From Hormiphora californensis (Eukaryota; Ctenophora; Tentaculata; Cydippida; Pleurobrachiidae), in NCBI GenBank assembly GCA_020137815.1, contig CM035355.1, positions 5,111,003-5,175,002 of the forward strand: a DNA stretch of 64,000 nucleotides. The letters run 5' to 3'. Under the pieces are notes generated by a model. The model made no database searches. It was not told the DNA's origin and saw only the letters and a program-made list of their open reading frames with translations. The translations under genes were made by a program, and so were the position numbers. Below are positions 1 through 33,309 of this stretch, piece after piece; within the stretch, counting starts at the first letter, position 1, and each line of letters begins with the position of its first letter.

Positions 1-60
1 AGTTCCCCCTCCCTTGCCAGCGAGCGAAGGTCGCGAGGGGTTATTTCGTAACCAACAAAA
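1..60. repeat. Truncated copy of a small dispersed repeat
   Basis: The segment carries CCTTGCCAGCGAGCGAAGGTCGC followed by a TTCGTAACCAAC-like end. A related module (CTTGCCAGCGCGAGCGAAG, then CTTCGATACCAAC) occurs at 49463-49546, where it is an extra insert in copy A of the duplicated PDZ gene and absent from copy B. The window therefore seems to start inside a small MITE-like element. No coding potential is seen. Confidence 0.4.
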
Positions 61-618
61 AGTGGGGGATCGATGGAATCAAATTGTTTTCAAAACCTCG
101 GATTATTCCGTCATTTGGCCTCCTAGATTCTCCTAGCCAGGGAACAGTGTTCTGAACACATTAGGGAACACACTAGGACACACAGAAGGGCTGACAGAAC
201 ACATGTTAGGGTTGCAATCTTGCCACACGTGTACTGTCAGTACCTAGTGTAATACCATGAGGCCGTATCACATGTGTTTAATTAGAGGTATTATAATACT
301 GAGCTGTGTCAACTACTACATCTTTTAAATTTCTGACCAATTAAAATACCGAGTTTTTGTGGTTTTTTAAAGGTGGCGGGCGCAGTACACAGGATTACTC
401 CACTGCAAATTACACACGATTTGTTCTGAACGGATATTGCCGGGGAAATAGTTCTTATTCGGCCCTCATTATATCTCTTCTCTGGCATGTACCATGAATA
501 TTGCATTGAACTGTCATGAATCATATACTCATAGAGTTCTGGCTTTCTGATTTTCTCTCTCTCTCTGAAAGCTGTCTCTTGTATCACATGTGGCTTCATC
601 TCTCTCTCTCCACACATG

Positions 619-7243
<6,625 letters not shown>

Positions 7244-7299
7244 TATCAATAAAAATAGCTGCTAGATTAAAATTCGGTTTTAAGAAGGATTGAGCTATG

Positions 7300-7560
7300 A
7301 ATTTTTAGCTATGCCATGCAATAATAATACTAACTCGTGCAGTTGATAGATGTCCCTTTTACAGGCTCCTCACAATTGGCATTTCTGACAACTGGTGCTA
7401 TGCAAGGCACCAATATTTTCATGTTTGCCCCTCCCCTAAAACTAAAAACTGATTCGGTAGAATTCGACTTCTAGAAAAAGAACACAAAGATGCCGGAAAC
7501 GTTAAATCTGGGTGTTTAGAGTGTCAGCACTTTAAAACATGAACGCCTGGTGACACAATT
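7300..7560. other. Intergenic, nothing recognised
   Basis: The stretch between the kinase start codon and the foldback block. It probably contains the kinase promoter, but no clear TATA or other defined element could be assigned. Confidence 0.3.
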
Positions 7561-7845
7561 CGGGCGCCGTTACGATCTGGGTGTTTGGTGACCTTTTTAC
7601 AGGTGTGCACTGGGCAAAGTTAAAATCTGGGTGCCTTCCAATTTCCATTGCTAACAACTCATCGATTTTGGTGGTCGAGACGGGTTAGGGCTGTTGTTAC
7701 TTGTTAGGGTCGGGTTTGTTTGGGGCTATCGGTTAGTTCTATCGATTTTCTACCAGATACCGTTTAGTTTACTTAAATCGGCCATGGCCATGTGGTTGCG
7801 TGGCTATAACCGTTTGAAAAAATTCGGTCTTGAAAATAAAAGTGT

Positions 7846-8137
7846 AGGGTAGCGACTGGCTATTTGAAATGGCGGCCTATTTGAAACACCCCCTCTACAG
7901 GCCAGCAGGTTCACCAGATTTGGATTTTTAGACATCAGTTTGGCCTATGCTACAGGCCCTAGAAGCCGTGGAAAACGCGCGCACTTGGGGTCTGCAGCGC
8001 ATGCCAAGACATCAGTGGGCTTGGCATGAGTTCTGACTAGCCCACTGATGTCTAAAAATCCAAATCTGGTGCACCTGCTCGCCTGTGGAAGGGGTGTTCC
8101 AAATTAGTCGCCATTTCAAATAGCCAGTCGCTACCCT
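7846..8137. repeat. Foldback (inverted repeat) of about 290 bp
   Basis: Left arm begins TAGGGTAGCGACTGGCTATT and the right arm ends with its reverse complement. Inner arms around CAGATTTGGATTTTTAGACATC also pair with the matching sequence near 8050. There is no protein-coding content. Confidence 0.8.
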
Positions 8138-9436
8138 ACTCTTTTTGCTACTGCGCACCTGTAAACAGGCTGCAAGGCACCCAGATTATAATCGCGACCG
8201 TGTGCGCTGCCAAAAAAAGTTAATTCACTAAAATGGGGGCACCGTTACGATTTGGGTGTTTGGTGGCCTGTTTACAGGTGCACGCTGCCAAAAAAGTTGA
8301 TTCACTAGGGATCCCTAAAAAAGTTCAGTATTTACACAGCGTTTACACAGTCTTTACACTTTTTTTTTTCTTCTTTTTTTTTCTTTTTTATATAAACTAC
8401 ACAACCCAGGGGTGAAACGGTGCAGAGCAGCCACTAGACACGGTGAGGTGTGAATCAAGTCATCATATGGTCCCTGTGTGGGTTGTGCAGAAAAATAACT
8501 TAATCAAACGCCTACACACTAAAAAATTGATAATTAATATAACAAGAATTATTTGCATTATGTATCCATAATGCTACGTTTCCCTGCCCTTTTCGATTTG
8601 CCATTCAACTCGCCCAACGAGTAAGCTGTCCGCAAAATGGGGATTTGTGTTTTTCGAATTTTTGAACAAAACGCAGATAGTAGGGACCCTAATCTGATCC
8701 AGGCACGGATTTCACCCCCCTTTTTTATGATTGGAAATAGTTAATTAATTGTCTCTTAGTCATGTACATTACATGAAATATACGCGTGCCTGGGTTAATT
8801 GGCCAATAAAAGCCAATTAAGTCTTAATTGCCAGTCAAACTACTTAAATGTCTCTTATTCTTGATTGAAACATCGGATTTGAGTCTAGTAAAAAGCATAG
8901 TGTTCTAAATTACTCTGCAAACAAGATACAGTAAAAATTTGATAAAATGGTCTAATTACGAACTTCTCGCTCAGAATGACCGCACTGACGAAATCCTTTA
9001 GTTACACTGGGCGTTAAGTGTAATCGTAGAATTTTTATGGGGTTTCGTTTCTCGATTTTCTCCCATAAAACGGTCAAAAAAAATTTTGCGCGAAGCTTTA
9101 TAGCGTACGCGCCTGTTTTTGCAAATTGCAGCAAAGTTTCAGCTTTCAGCGGTTGACTGAAATTTGAAAATCGGTGCGCTCAACACTGATTTCGCGACCA
9201 GTGGCTCGAACGTTTCGGGGAAACGTTAAAATCTGGGTGCCTTTTAACGGAAGCGGAAGCTGTCGTCCCATGAGGCTCAGAGATCATGTAGTGCAAGGAT
9301 CAAGGAACCAAAGTGACCCCCAAGCAAGTAGTGTAGCCGTCGAAGGAGACCACACCTGAGAGCGCACCCCCAAAGAGCATCCAGAGCGGACCTCAGAAAC
9401 ACCACTTCAAGAGCGCACCACATCAAAGAGAGTTCC

Positions 9437-9521
9437 CCATCCAGAAGGGGACACCACGCGCAGAAGAGACCAGCGCGGCGTTGTATTTGCGCGTGCGGTC
9501 TCTTCTGCGCGTGGTGTCCCC
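9437..9521. repeat. GC-rich hairpin
   Basis: GGGGACACCACGCGCAGAAG at the left pairs with CTTCTGCGCGTGGTGTCCCC at the right. The loop is about 35 bases. Confidence 0.85.
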
Positions 9522-9533
9522 TGCGCACGGTAT

Positions 9534-9811
9534 TTACAACTTTTCACCTTGAAACGATAGACGCTTATGTGAAGGCACTTTTCCGACTAATTTTGATACG
9601 CTGAATCATGTAAGCAACTTTTCCAAGTCCTCCGAGGTCGGGAAAATGCCTTAATTGGGTATAATTGGGTCTAATTAGCCTTAATTGCTCAATTAGGGCA
9701 CTTTGCCGATCTCTGAGGACTTGGAAAAGTTGCTTACGTGATTCAGCGTATCAAAATTAGTCGGAAAAGTGCCTTCACATAAGCGTCTATCGTTTTAAGG
9801 CGAAAAGTTGT
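9534..9811. repeat. 280-bp palindrome, first copy
   Basis: The arms contain ACGCTTATGTGAAGGCACTT and its complement, meeting at an AATT-rich centre near 9685. A second copy of the whole palindrome lies at about 11683-11958. The core is built of TAATTGGGT- and GCCTTAATTG-like motifs. Confidence 0.85.
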
Positions 9812-9915
9812 AAGTGGGGTCAATTAGACCCAATTATGGTCAATTATGACACTTTCCCGACCTCTGAGGGATTGGAAAAGTATCTTACGTGATTCAGCGT
9901 ATCAAAATTAGTCGG

Positions 9916-10164
9916 GTACAGTGGTTTTCGCTTTGATATAAACAAGTTTTAGTTGGTTGGCCAGAATCTGCCACGTGTGTGGCAGATTCTGGCCAAGGTT
10001 TTTTAAGAATCTTGGCCGGAATCTGCCACCCGCGTGGCAGATTCCGGCCAATAATTTTAACGACATGTTTATTTTTATTTTGAAATAAAATTTTTATAAA
10101 ACTTCAAACAAAAATATTTCACTTGATTGAAAAAACTCTTGGCCGGAATCTGCCACCGTACATC
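9916..10164. repeat. TGGCAGATTC(C/T)GGCCA module, copy 1 of 3
   Basis: This contains internal short palindromes of the form GGCCAGAATCTGCCAC / GTGGCAGATTCTGGCC. The same 250-bp module occurs reversed at 11332-11580 and direct at 12055-12305, so the DNA between can form large stem-loops. Confidence 0.85.
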
Positions 10165-10566
10165 TCTGTTTCAATGTCTCATGAGCGCTCATGAGACGTT
10201 TTGACCTACATGTGCTCATGAGTGTATCATGAGACATGTCTCATGAGACATATGTCTCATGAGACGTTAGGGTTATGGTTATGGTTGGGTTTAGGGTTGG
10301 GCTAGGGTTAGGGCTTTCCTTTAGGTCTAGGGACCCGTAGAGGGTAGGGCTAGGTCCAAGCCTATGGGTCAACCCTAACCCTATCCCTACGGGTCCCTAG
10401 ACCTAAAGGAAAGCCCTAACCCTAGCCCAACCCTAAACCCAACCATAACCCTAACCCTAACGTCTCATGAGACATATGTCTCATGAGACATGTCTCATGA
10501 TACACTCATGAGCACATGTAGGTCAAAACGTCTCATGAGCGCTCATGAGACATTGAAACAGAGATG
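10161..10566. repeat. 406-bp near-perfect palindrome with telomere-like TTAGGG/CCCTAA arms
   Basis: The left arm reads through CTCATGAGACATATGTCTCA motifs into degenerate GTTAGGG repeats. The right arm is its reverse complement ending in CCCTAA repeats, with the centre near 10363. Metazoan telomeres are TTAGGG, but here the repeats are imperfect and head to head in an arm of about 200 bp. An internal telomere fusion or a foldback element that captured such repeats are both possible. Confidence 0.85.
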
Positions 10567-10569
10567 GGA

Positions 10570-10772
10570 TGAGACATATGTCTCATGAGCGCTCATGAGC
10601 AAGGTCTCATGAGCACTCATGAGCGCTCATGATACACTCATGACACACTCATGATACACTCATGAGCGCTCATGAGACGTTGAAACACCTAAAAACGTCT
10701 CATGAGCGCTCATGATACACTCATGATACACTCATGACACACTCATGATACACTCATGAGCGCTCATGAGAG
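10570..10772. repeat. CATGAGCGCTCATGA minisatellite
   Basis: Self-complementary units CTCATGAGCGCTCATGAG and CTCATGATACACTCATGA are tandemly arrayed next to the 406-bp palindrome, which contains the same words. The array can form cruciforms at many registers. Confidence 0.85.
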
Positions 10773-12565
10773 GAACGGACAGGTTCTTCCGACTTACCTT
10801 TTAATCATGAGCCATGAGGGGTTGGCATGCGCTGCAGACCCCAAGTGCGCGCGTTTTCCACGGCTTCTAGGGGCCTGGGGGTTGGTACGCGCGGTAGACC
10901 CCCTTTGAGACACGACATAACTTTGCGACCGTGATTTTGGCGGGCGCTATATCTCCGGCACCTGAAGTCCGTTTGACAAAATTTCAACGCCAGTCGATAG
11001 TCCTTGATGTCTTCTACCTCCCTGTTTTTAATTGAAGTTAATTGGCCTTAATTGGCCAGAGTTATGGTCAGTCAAAGTTTTCGCGCGTTACGTCCAAATT
11101 TACCTTGCGCGGCTCGTTTTTTATTATTCACTGCGAATATTCCCGAGTTACGTTGACGTTTGACGTCATATCTCTCTTATTTCTTTATCAATTTCGACGT
11201 TCTAAAGCTCGCTGGATAGGAAATTGTTTGGCATGCGCTGCAGACCCCAAGTGCGCGCGTTTTCCACGGCTTTAGGGCCTGTAGCATAGGCCAACATGAG
11301 GGGGCGCGATTATAATCTGGGTGCCTTGCAGTACGGTGGCAGATTCCGGCCAAGTGTTTTTTCAATCAAGTGAAATGTTTTTGTTTGAAGTTTAATAAAA
11401 ATTTTTATTTCAAAATGAAAATAAACATGTCGTTAAAATTATTGGCCGGAATCTGCCACGCGGGTGGCAGATTCCGGCCAAGATTCTCAAAAAACCTTGG
11501 CCAGAATCTGTCACACACGTGGCAGATTCTGGCCAACCAACTAAAACGTGTTTATATCAAAGCGAAAACCACTGTACCCGACTAATTTTGATACGCTGAA
11601 TCACGTAAGATACTTTTCCAATCCCTCAGAGGTCGGGAAAGTGTCATAATTGACCATAATTGGGTCTAATTGACCCCACTTACAACTTTTTACCTTAAAA
11701 CAATAGACGCTTATGTGAAGGCACTTTTCCGACTAATTTTGATACGCTGAATCACGTAAGCATTTTTCCAAGTCCTCCGAGGTCGGGAAAGTGCCTTAAT
11801 TGGGTATAATTGGGTCTAATTAGCCTTAATTGTTCAATTAGGGCACTTTGACGATCTCTGAGGACTTGGAAAAATTGCTTACGTATTCAGCGTATCAAAA
11901 TTAGTCGGAAAAGTGCCTTCACATAAGCGTCTATCGTTTTAAGGTGAAAAGTTGTAAGTGGGGTCAATTAGACCCAATTATGGTCAATTATGACACTTTC
12001 CCGGCCTCTGAGGGATTGGAAAAGTATCTTACGTGATTCAGCGTATCAAAATTAGTCGGGTACAGTGGTTTTCGCTTTGATATAAACAAGTTTTAGTTGG
12101 TTGGCCAGAATCTGCCACGTGTGTGGCAGATTCTGGCCAAGGTTTTTTGAGAATCTTGGCCGGAATCTGCCACCCGCGTGGCAGATTCCGGCCAATAATT
12201 TTAACGACATATTTATTTTCATTTTTAAATAAAATTTTTATAAAATTTCAAACAAAAACATTTCACTTGATTGAAAAAACTCTTGGCCGGAATCTGCCAC
12301 CGTATTGCAGCGTGTTTACAGGTGCGCGCTGCCAAAAAAGTACACCTAAAACCACTTAGACCGACTTTTTTCAAACGGCTATAGCCACGCAACCACATGG
12401 CCGATTTGAGTAAACTAAACGGTATCTGATAGAGAATCGATAGCCCTAACCCATAACCCCAAACAAAACCCTAACCCGACCCTAACAACAGCCCTAACCC
12501 GTCTCGACCGCCAAAATCGATGAATTGTTAGCAATGGAAGGCACCCAGATTTTAACGTTTTCCAT

Positions 12566-12717
12566 CATGAGGCCCCTCGGAAATGTTCAAGTCATGCACA
12601 ATCAAGTCACGCCCACCAATCACAGCTCAAAACGCGTGAAGCAGTCCGCGCGTTCTGAGCTGTGATTGGTGGGCGTGACTTGATTGTGCATGACTTGAAC
12701 ATTTCCGAGGGGCCTCA
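12566..12717. repeat. Inverted repeat with arms of about 68 bp
   Basis: ATGAGGCCCCTCGGAAATGT at the left pairs with ACATTTCCGAGGGGCCTCAT at the right. It interrupts two copies of the 7600-type module lying in opposite orientation, so it was probably inserted between them or forms their centre. Confidence 0.85.
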
Positions 12718-12959
12718 TTGCTAACAATTTGTAGTTTTAGCGCACGCGACGGGTTAGGGCTATCCGTTAGGGTCTGGTTTGGGGTTATCGGTTAGGGGTA
12801 TCGATTCTCTATCAGTTGCCGTTTAGTTTACTCAAATTGGCCATGTGGTTGCGTGGCTATAGCCGTTGGAAAAAGTCGGTCTAAGTGCAAGTGTACTCTT
12901 TTGGTAGCGCGCACCTGTAAACAGGCTGCAAGGCACCCAGATTATAATCGCGCCCGTTT

Positions 12960-13950
12960 TCGGGCCTCCGAAGCTTTGCAAAGCTTTTATAAAGTCCGTT
13001 TCAAGCGACTTGACCCGTAATTCTTGGAATTTGGCGCATTGAGCGTGTATTTACAAAGGGGAAATCCTGAATTTCCAGGAATCGCAGGTCAAGTCGTTTG
13101 AAACGCACTTTAGTCGGATTTCTCTCACTCTCAGTTATGTCCTTAATCAGTTAGCCCCCTTTAGGTAACTGCTGAGTGCTGGAGCCTTTTAGCTTTTCAG
13201 CCAAGTAGCATATACTATATATTTATTCCCCGCCCGGATGCCTTTTGCAAAAAGGCATAGGGGTTTAGAATTCGACAAGATTACATACTAGTGAAGTGTC
13301 ACGCTTTTTTGTCATGTAACGTAACCCATCCATAGCAACCATCCAGTGTGGAGTGCTCAAAATATCATTTGAAATACTTCACACACGCTCTAATCCAAAT
13401 TGTCCACGAAGGCGACGCCCGCAAAGTTATTACAGTGCTGAAATGACGCACTTTTATTAGAACGCGCAGCCCGGCGCCGCGCGCCCCTTACTGTTTGCAA
13501 TTCATAACGTTCATCGTTCGTCATGTGTTCGTCATTACAATTGCGCTCTGGTATTGTCATTGATTACATGAGGTTAGTTGAGTGGAGATCACATAGACTA
13601 GAATTAAAAGGAGCCTAATTAGGCAGCTCATATCACCTGCACTGTTCTGTCTCACCTTTCAGAATCTCATTATGTCATGGGTGATGGGATGTAATTAGGA
13701 GTGTCACATGCCAATGGCGGGGAAATACAGTACTATGGATACATAGTGCAAATATTCTTGTTATATTTATGTAAGTGTAAGAGCGGGTAGAGTCGTATAT
13801 ATTTTTAATCTATATTGACTCTGTTAGAAATATTGTTGTTGATATTGATATTGATATTGATTTTTTAATCAAGGGACAGGGGGAGGTGGTCTTTTTGACC
13901 TTATTTCAACTACGCATACCTCCGGTTCCTGATGAGATAGAGACTTAAAA
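12960..13950. other. Intergenic spacer upstream of the Ig-family gene
   Basis: There is no convincing reading frame, repeat array or RNA gene. It presumably contains the promoter and perhaps an untranslated first exon of the downstream gene, since a TTGTAG acceptor-like site lies just before that gene's ATG. Confidence 0.3.
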
Positions 13951-14046
13951 CTTGGTTATGAAGATCATGACAAGTTCCCAGATTTTTTCATTTCCCGGCC
14001 AAGATTTGACAGTTTTAACAGTTTTAATATTTGTTCTTGTAGGGAA

Positions 14047-15252
14047 ATGTTATTCCTTGTTATTGGAGTATGCTGTCTGTATACAGTTACTGCCGGAATC
14101 ACTGACGATTATGATGAGAGCCGGGGTTATCAGAGGTCGAATTATCGGATTTTTTCTGCTCCTGAGGGTGGAACAGCAGAACTACGCTGCTCTTACGATT
14201 ACTATAATGGAAACAACACACACACCGAAGTTCGATGGACCAACGAAAATGGATCTAAAATTTATAACTCTTCTAAGTTCCAAATAACGACGTATTTAAC
14301 GGTCGGTTACTGTGCGGTTACAAATATCTCGGATACCGTGGCCATTGGATCCGGAATTGATACCAGAACCACGAATCCTCGTGTCGCTAAAAATCGTGAT
14401 TTTCTCTGTGCTAACTCCATTCTGAGGATTTACAACACAACAGAAAATGATTACGGGATGTACAGATGCTATAACGACCGGGAATATTGGGATCGTTCCA
14501 ATGTTATGCTTTCCAAAAATGTCAATCCTGAACCCAGTAAAACGATCGTGTACCGTAAAACCTCCCATAATGAAATCGCGAGTTTAACATTTGTTAAGCA
14601 CTGCATTGCCCAGGGATCGTCACCTATAGCTTGGAAAGTTTTCTTTGGCACCAGGGAATGCCCCACGAGTAGGGTCAGATATTGCTTGAATAGAAGAGGG
14701 TGGGCAGGTTCGAAGGAATTGATTGATTTAAAGGATGTTCACAAGCTTGATAAATTTGTTTCGTTCCCTTCATCGTATCAAGTTAACTCCACTTTTAATG
14801 GCATTTTTGCAGAATCTATTCTCAGAATGAGTTTTTCAGCTTGGAATACGCCTGATCTGATCGTTTTCTGTTTTACTGAAGATGGAACAGGAGATTTCAG
14901 CAGGTTGGGGTCAGTTGTTTCAGACAGGGACAGGCATTATTATAGGAGCGATGAAGTTTTTTATCATCTACCTCTGGAAATTGTCCTCCCCCTATCATGC
15001 TTCTTTGGCGCAGGCCTCCTGGTGGCGATGATTCGTTCCCGGTGCTGCCATCGGGCCCCTGATCGAGTACTCGTTGGCCTTGGTAATGTGATAAACAGGG
15101 CCCTACAGGCTAGGGAGCAGCATTTGTACATGGTGGTCCGAACTGAGGAGGGGGGCTGTTCAGCTGTGGAGGGGGGTGATCCAGCTGTGGAGAGTCATCA
15201 GGTTGATCGGGCAATGAGTGATGACAGTATGATCCTCGATGCAGCAGAATAG
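14047..15252 (+). CDS. Type I membrane Ig-superfamily receptor-like protein, 401 aa
   Basis: A single open exon of 401 codons. Residues 1-17 form a signal peptide (MLFLVIGVCCLYTVTAG). The ectodomain holds a first Ig-like domain (Cys in LRCSYDYY, Trp in VRWTN, and the hallmark YGMYRCY). A second, more divergent domain follows (Cys in FVKHC, WKVFF, and Cys in LIVFCF). Several N-glycosylation sequons are visible (NNT, NGS, NSS, NIS, NTT, NST). A hydrophobic segment LEIVLPLSCFFGAGLLVAMI at about residues 308-328 is the membrane span. The tail of about 70 residues is acidic near its end, with a YMVV endocytosis-like motif and a short duplicated Gly/Ala/Val/Glu unit. It has no kinase or phosphatase domain. 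Adhesion or recognition at the cell surface is inferred from architecture only. The TTGTAG immediately upstream could be an acceptor for a 5'UTR intron. Confidence 0.75.
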   Translation: MLFLVIGVCCLYTVTAGITDDYDESRGYQRSNYRIFSAPEGGTAELRCSYDYYNGNNTHTEVRWTNENGSKIYNSSKFQITTYLTVGYCAVTNISDTVAIGSGIDTRTTNPRVAKNRDFLCANSILRIYNTTENDYGMYRCYNDREYWDRSNVMLSKNVNPEPSKTIVYRKTSHNEIASLTFVKHCIAQGSSPIAWKVFFGTRECPTSRVRYCLNRRGWAGSKELIDLKDVHKLDKFVSFPSSYQVNSTFNGIFAESILRMSFSAWNTPDLIVFCFTEDGTGDFSRLGSVVSDRDRHYYRSDEVFYHLPLEIVLPLSCFFGAGLLVAMIRSRCCHRAPDRVLVGLGNVINRALQAREQHLYMVVRTEEGGCSAVEGGDPAVESHQVDRAMSDDSMILDAAE

Positions 15253-15261
15253 AGGAGACAT

Positions 15262-15370
15262 CAGGAACCCACCGAAACAAGTAAACAACCAATCAGAACT
15301 CGTTATTTAGGTCACGTGACTGGTTATCAGCCAATCAGGGACCAGTATTTCCTGATTCGGTCGGTTCCTG
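15262..15370. mobile_element. 109-bp hAT-type MITE, copy 3, with 8-bp target duplication
   Basis: CAGGAACCCACCGAA at the left and TTCGGTCGGTTCCTG at the right enclose the CCAAT/CACGTG core. GGAGACAT flanks both sides (15254-15261 and 15371-15378), a perfect 8-bp target site duplication as made by hAT transposases. It lies 10 bases after the stop codon of the Ig-family gene, so it probably sits in its 3'UTR. Confidence 0.92.
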
Positions 15371-15665
15371 GGAGACATAAACCAGACTTCTGAAAACTAT
15401 TATAATGCATATTTCTATTGCATGTGAATTGTCAAACCATATTGAATTAACTAAAGTAAAGTCCAAACTGAAAAGGCCCTTGTGTTTGGTACACCTATGT
15501 CCTATACTCCACGAAATTTTGAAAAAAAAGCAGCTAGATCGACGGGTGTAGCAAGTTACATGTTTTTTATTCCATATTTATGAGAACTAGGACTGTCTAT
15601 ACTCCCCCTTCTTTAGAATTGGCGGCCCGGTTTTTCTGGTCGGGGACAGCGGCGGTGGTCTGAAC

Positions 15666-15763
15666 CAGGAACCGACCGAAACAAGTAAACAACCAATCAG
15701 AACTCGTTATTTAGGTCACGTGAATGGTTATCAGCCAATCAGGGACCAGTATTTCCTGATTCG
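15666..15763. mobile_element. hAT-type MITE, copy 4, right end truncated
   Basis: The copy starts CAGGAACCGACCGAA and stops after CTGATTCG, so it lacks the last 11 bases of the right terminal repeat. GTCTGAAC flanks it on both sides (15658-15665 and 15764-15771), so the 8-bp target duplication survived even though the terminal repeat was lost. Confidence 0.85.
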
Positions 15764-16004
15764 GTCTGAACGCATCAGGACACCACACATATAATGATAG
15801 GGCCTTTTCAGTCTGGGTTTTACTTCAAGATTTATTTTTTAAAGAAAATGTTATCTGCAATTTATTTTTACAGTTTTATATTTGATTAACTTGATTGTAA
15901 TACAAACTTGTTTAATTCCCGTACCACCTGGATAAGGTAAGTTGAGAACATTAATCATGCTGCCAGACCAAACCCAAAGAACCGAGACAAACCCCGCAAC
16001 ACCA

Positions 16005-16165
16005 ACCTCCAAACCAAACAACCAGCAAACCTCCACCAAACCTCCACCAACCTCCAAACCTCCAAACCTCCACCAAACCTCCACCAACCTCCAAACCTCC
16101 AACAAACCTCCACCAACCACCAAACCTCCAAACCTCTAAACTCAACCTCCAAACCTCCAAACCTA
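16005..16165. repeat. AACCTCCA-based minisatellite
   Basis: Short units of the type AACCTCCACC and AACCTCCA are arrayed in variable order upstream of the PDZ gene. Frames open on both strands here are repeat artefacts. Confidence 0.85.
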
Positions 16166-16288
16166 CCACAACTAACGCCGTCAAACACCTTTGTAAATCA
16201 TGTAGGCAATGGTGTTCCATGTCTTAGTAGAGGATAGCCATTGGAACAAGACGAGTTTTTCGTAACTTTACTCAACTCGACAGCTGTT

Positions 16289-32275
<15,987 letters not shown>

Positions 32276-32368
32276 GTATGCTAGTTGTTTCAGCAAGATA
32301 GAGTACTGCTTTTATTGTTTCTACATGTTACAATGTTTTGAAAAACGAACAATTTTGCCAATTCGTTG

Positions 32369-32939
32369 CAGTGGTGGCCCCAACCTGGGGTGGTGGGGGG
32401 GTGGCCACCCCCCCCCAAAACTTTTGAAACAGGGGTTGTTGGGGGTGGTAAAATAGCTTTAAAATGTGTTCTAAATTGCTTTAAATTGATCAAAATCTAA
32501 AATTTTCCGGGGGCTTCGCCCCTAACCCACACCAAGGGCTGAAAATCGTTAAAATATTGTTCTAAGTTGCTTAAAATTGATCAATAACTAAAAATTTTCG
32601 GGGACTTCGTCCCTTACCCACACCAGAGGCTGAACATCATTAAAAAAGTTTTCTAAAAGGGCTGAAAATCGATAAAATATTGTTCTAAATTGCTTTAATT
32701 CATCAAAATTTCCGGGGGCTTCGCCCCTTGTGACTGAAACTCGTTGAAAAAGTTTTCTAAAAGGGCTGAAAATTTTTTAAAAAAAGATGTTCTAAATTGC
32801 TCAAAATTCATCAAAAACCCCCTGCCGCAGCTCCCTCGGCGCCGCTTCGCGGCACCTCAGTCGCGGTCGGGGTTTGGAGTTGTAGTGTGGCCTTCGGCCA
32901 CACCACCCCCCCAAAAAATCCGTACTGGGGCCACCCCTG
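32369..32939. mobile_element. Non-autonomous hAT element, 571 bp, with 8-bp target duplication
   Basis: ATTCGTTG occurs on both sides (32361-32368 and 32940-32947). The ends are CAGTGGTGGCCCCAACC and the complement of CAGGGGTGGCCCCAGTACGG, typical hAT termini. The interior has three to four degenerate copies of a unit of roughly 110 bp beginning near CGGGGGCTTCGCCCC and containing GGGCTGAAAATCGTTAAAA. It encodes no transposase. Confidence 0.93.
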
Positions 32940-33309
32940 ATTCGTTGTCCTGAGTGTTTTACAGCTCTGGCCCAAAACAGCCATTGAGCTGCACTCTTAG
33001 CCAACTATTTGTGTATCATCGAGCACTTACACTGGAACAATTGGGAGGCCGGAGGGTTCGATGTAGTTATCGACTCTGCTACCTTTCATCCAGCTGTTTG
33101 TGTATTTTGCTATCAATTGTGATTTTCACATCTATCGTCGACCACTTCCGGTATAAGCACGTGCAGCACCTGATAGTGCTTGTTTACTTGTTGTTTCATA
33201 GCTAGATTTTTAACGCAATAAATATAAATTAGACATGAATTCAGGAAAAATAAATATTTGATTTACAAAAAAAAACGCTAAAATACTAAACACTCTATCT
33301 GACATTGAT

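Larger units (their letters stand above)
7560..12960. mobile_element. Complex of nested foldback elements
   Basis: A gene-free 5.4 kb block made of modules present two or three times in both orientations. One module (7600-7835) recurs inverted at about 12370-12570 and direct at about 12720-12900. A second (9916-10164) recurs inverted at 11332-11580 and direct at 12055-12305. A third, a 280-bp palindrome at 9534-9811, recurs at about 11683-11958. A GC-rich module (GCATGCGCTGCAGACCCC) occurs at about 7960, 10817 and 11229. No transposase-like reading frame is seen, so these are non-autonomous. The nesting implies repeated insertion of foldback or MITE elements into one another. Confidence 0.8.

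Noticed and set aside
10260-10460. True telomere or chromosome end
   Set aside because: The TTAGGG-like repeats are degenerate, arranged as an internal inverted repeat and flanked on both sides by the same foldback family.
10570-10772. CRISPR-like regular repeat array
   Set aside because: Units are contiguous palindromes without unique spacers, and the genome is eukaryotic. It is a minisatellite.
16005-16165. Pro/Thr/Ser-rich frame on the plus strand and Trp/Gly-rich frames on the minus strand
   Set aside because: A short AACCTCCA minisatellite gives open frames in all phases.
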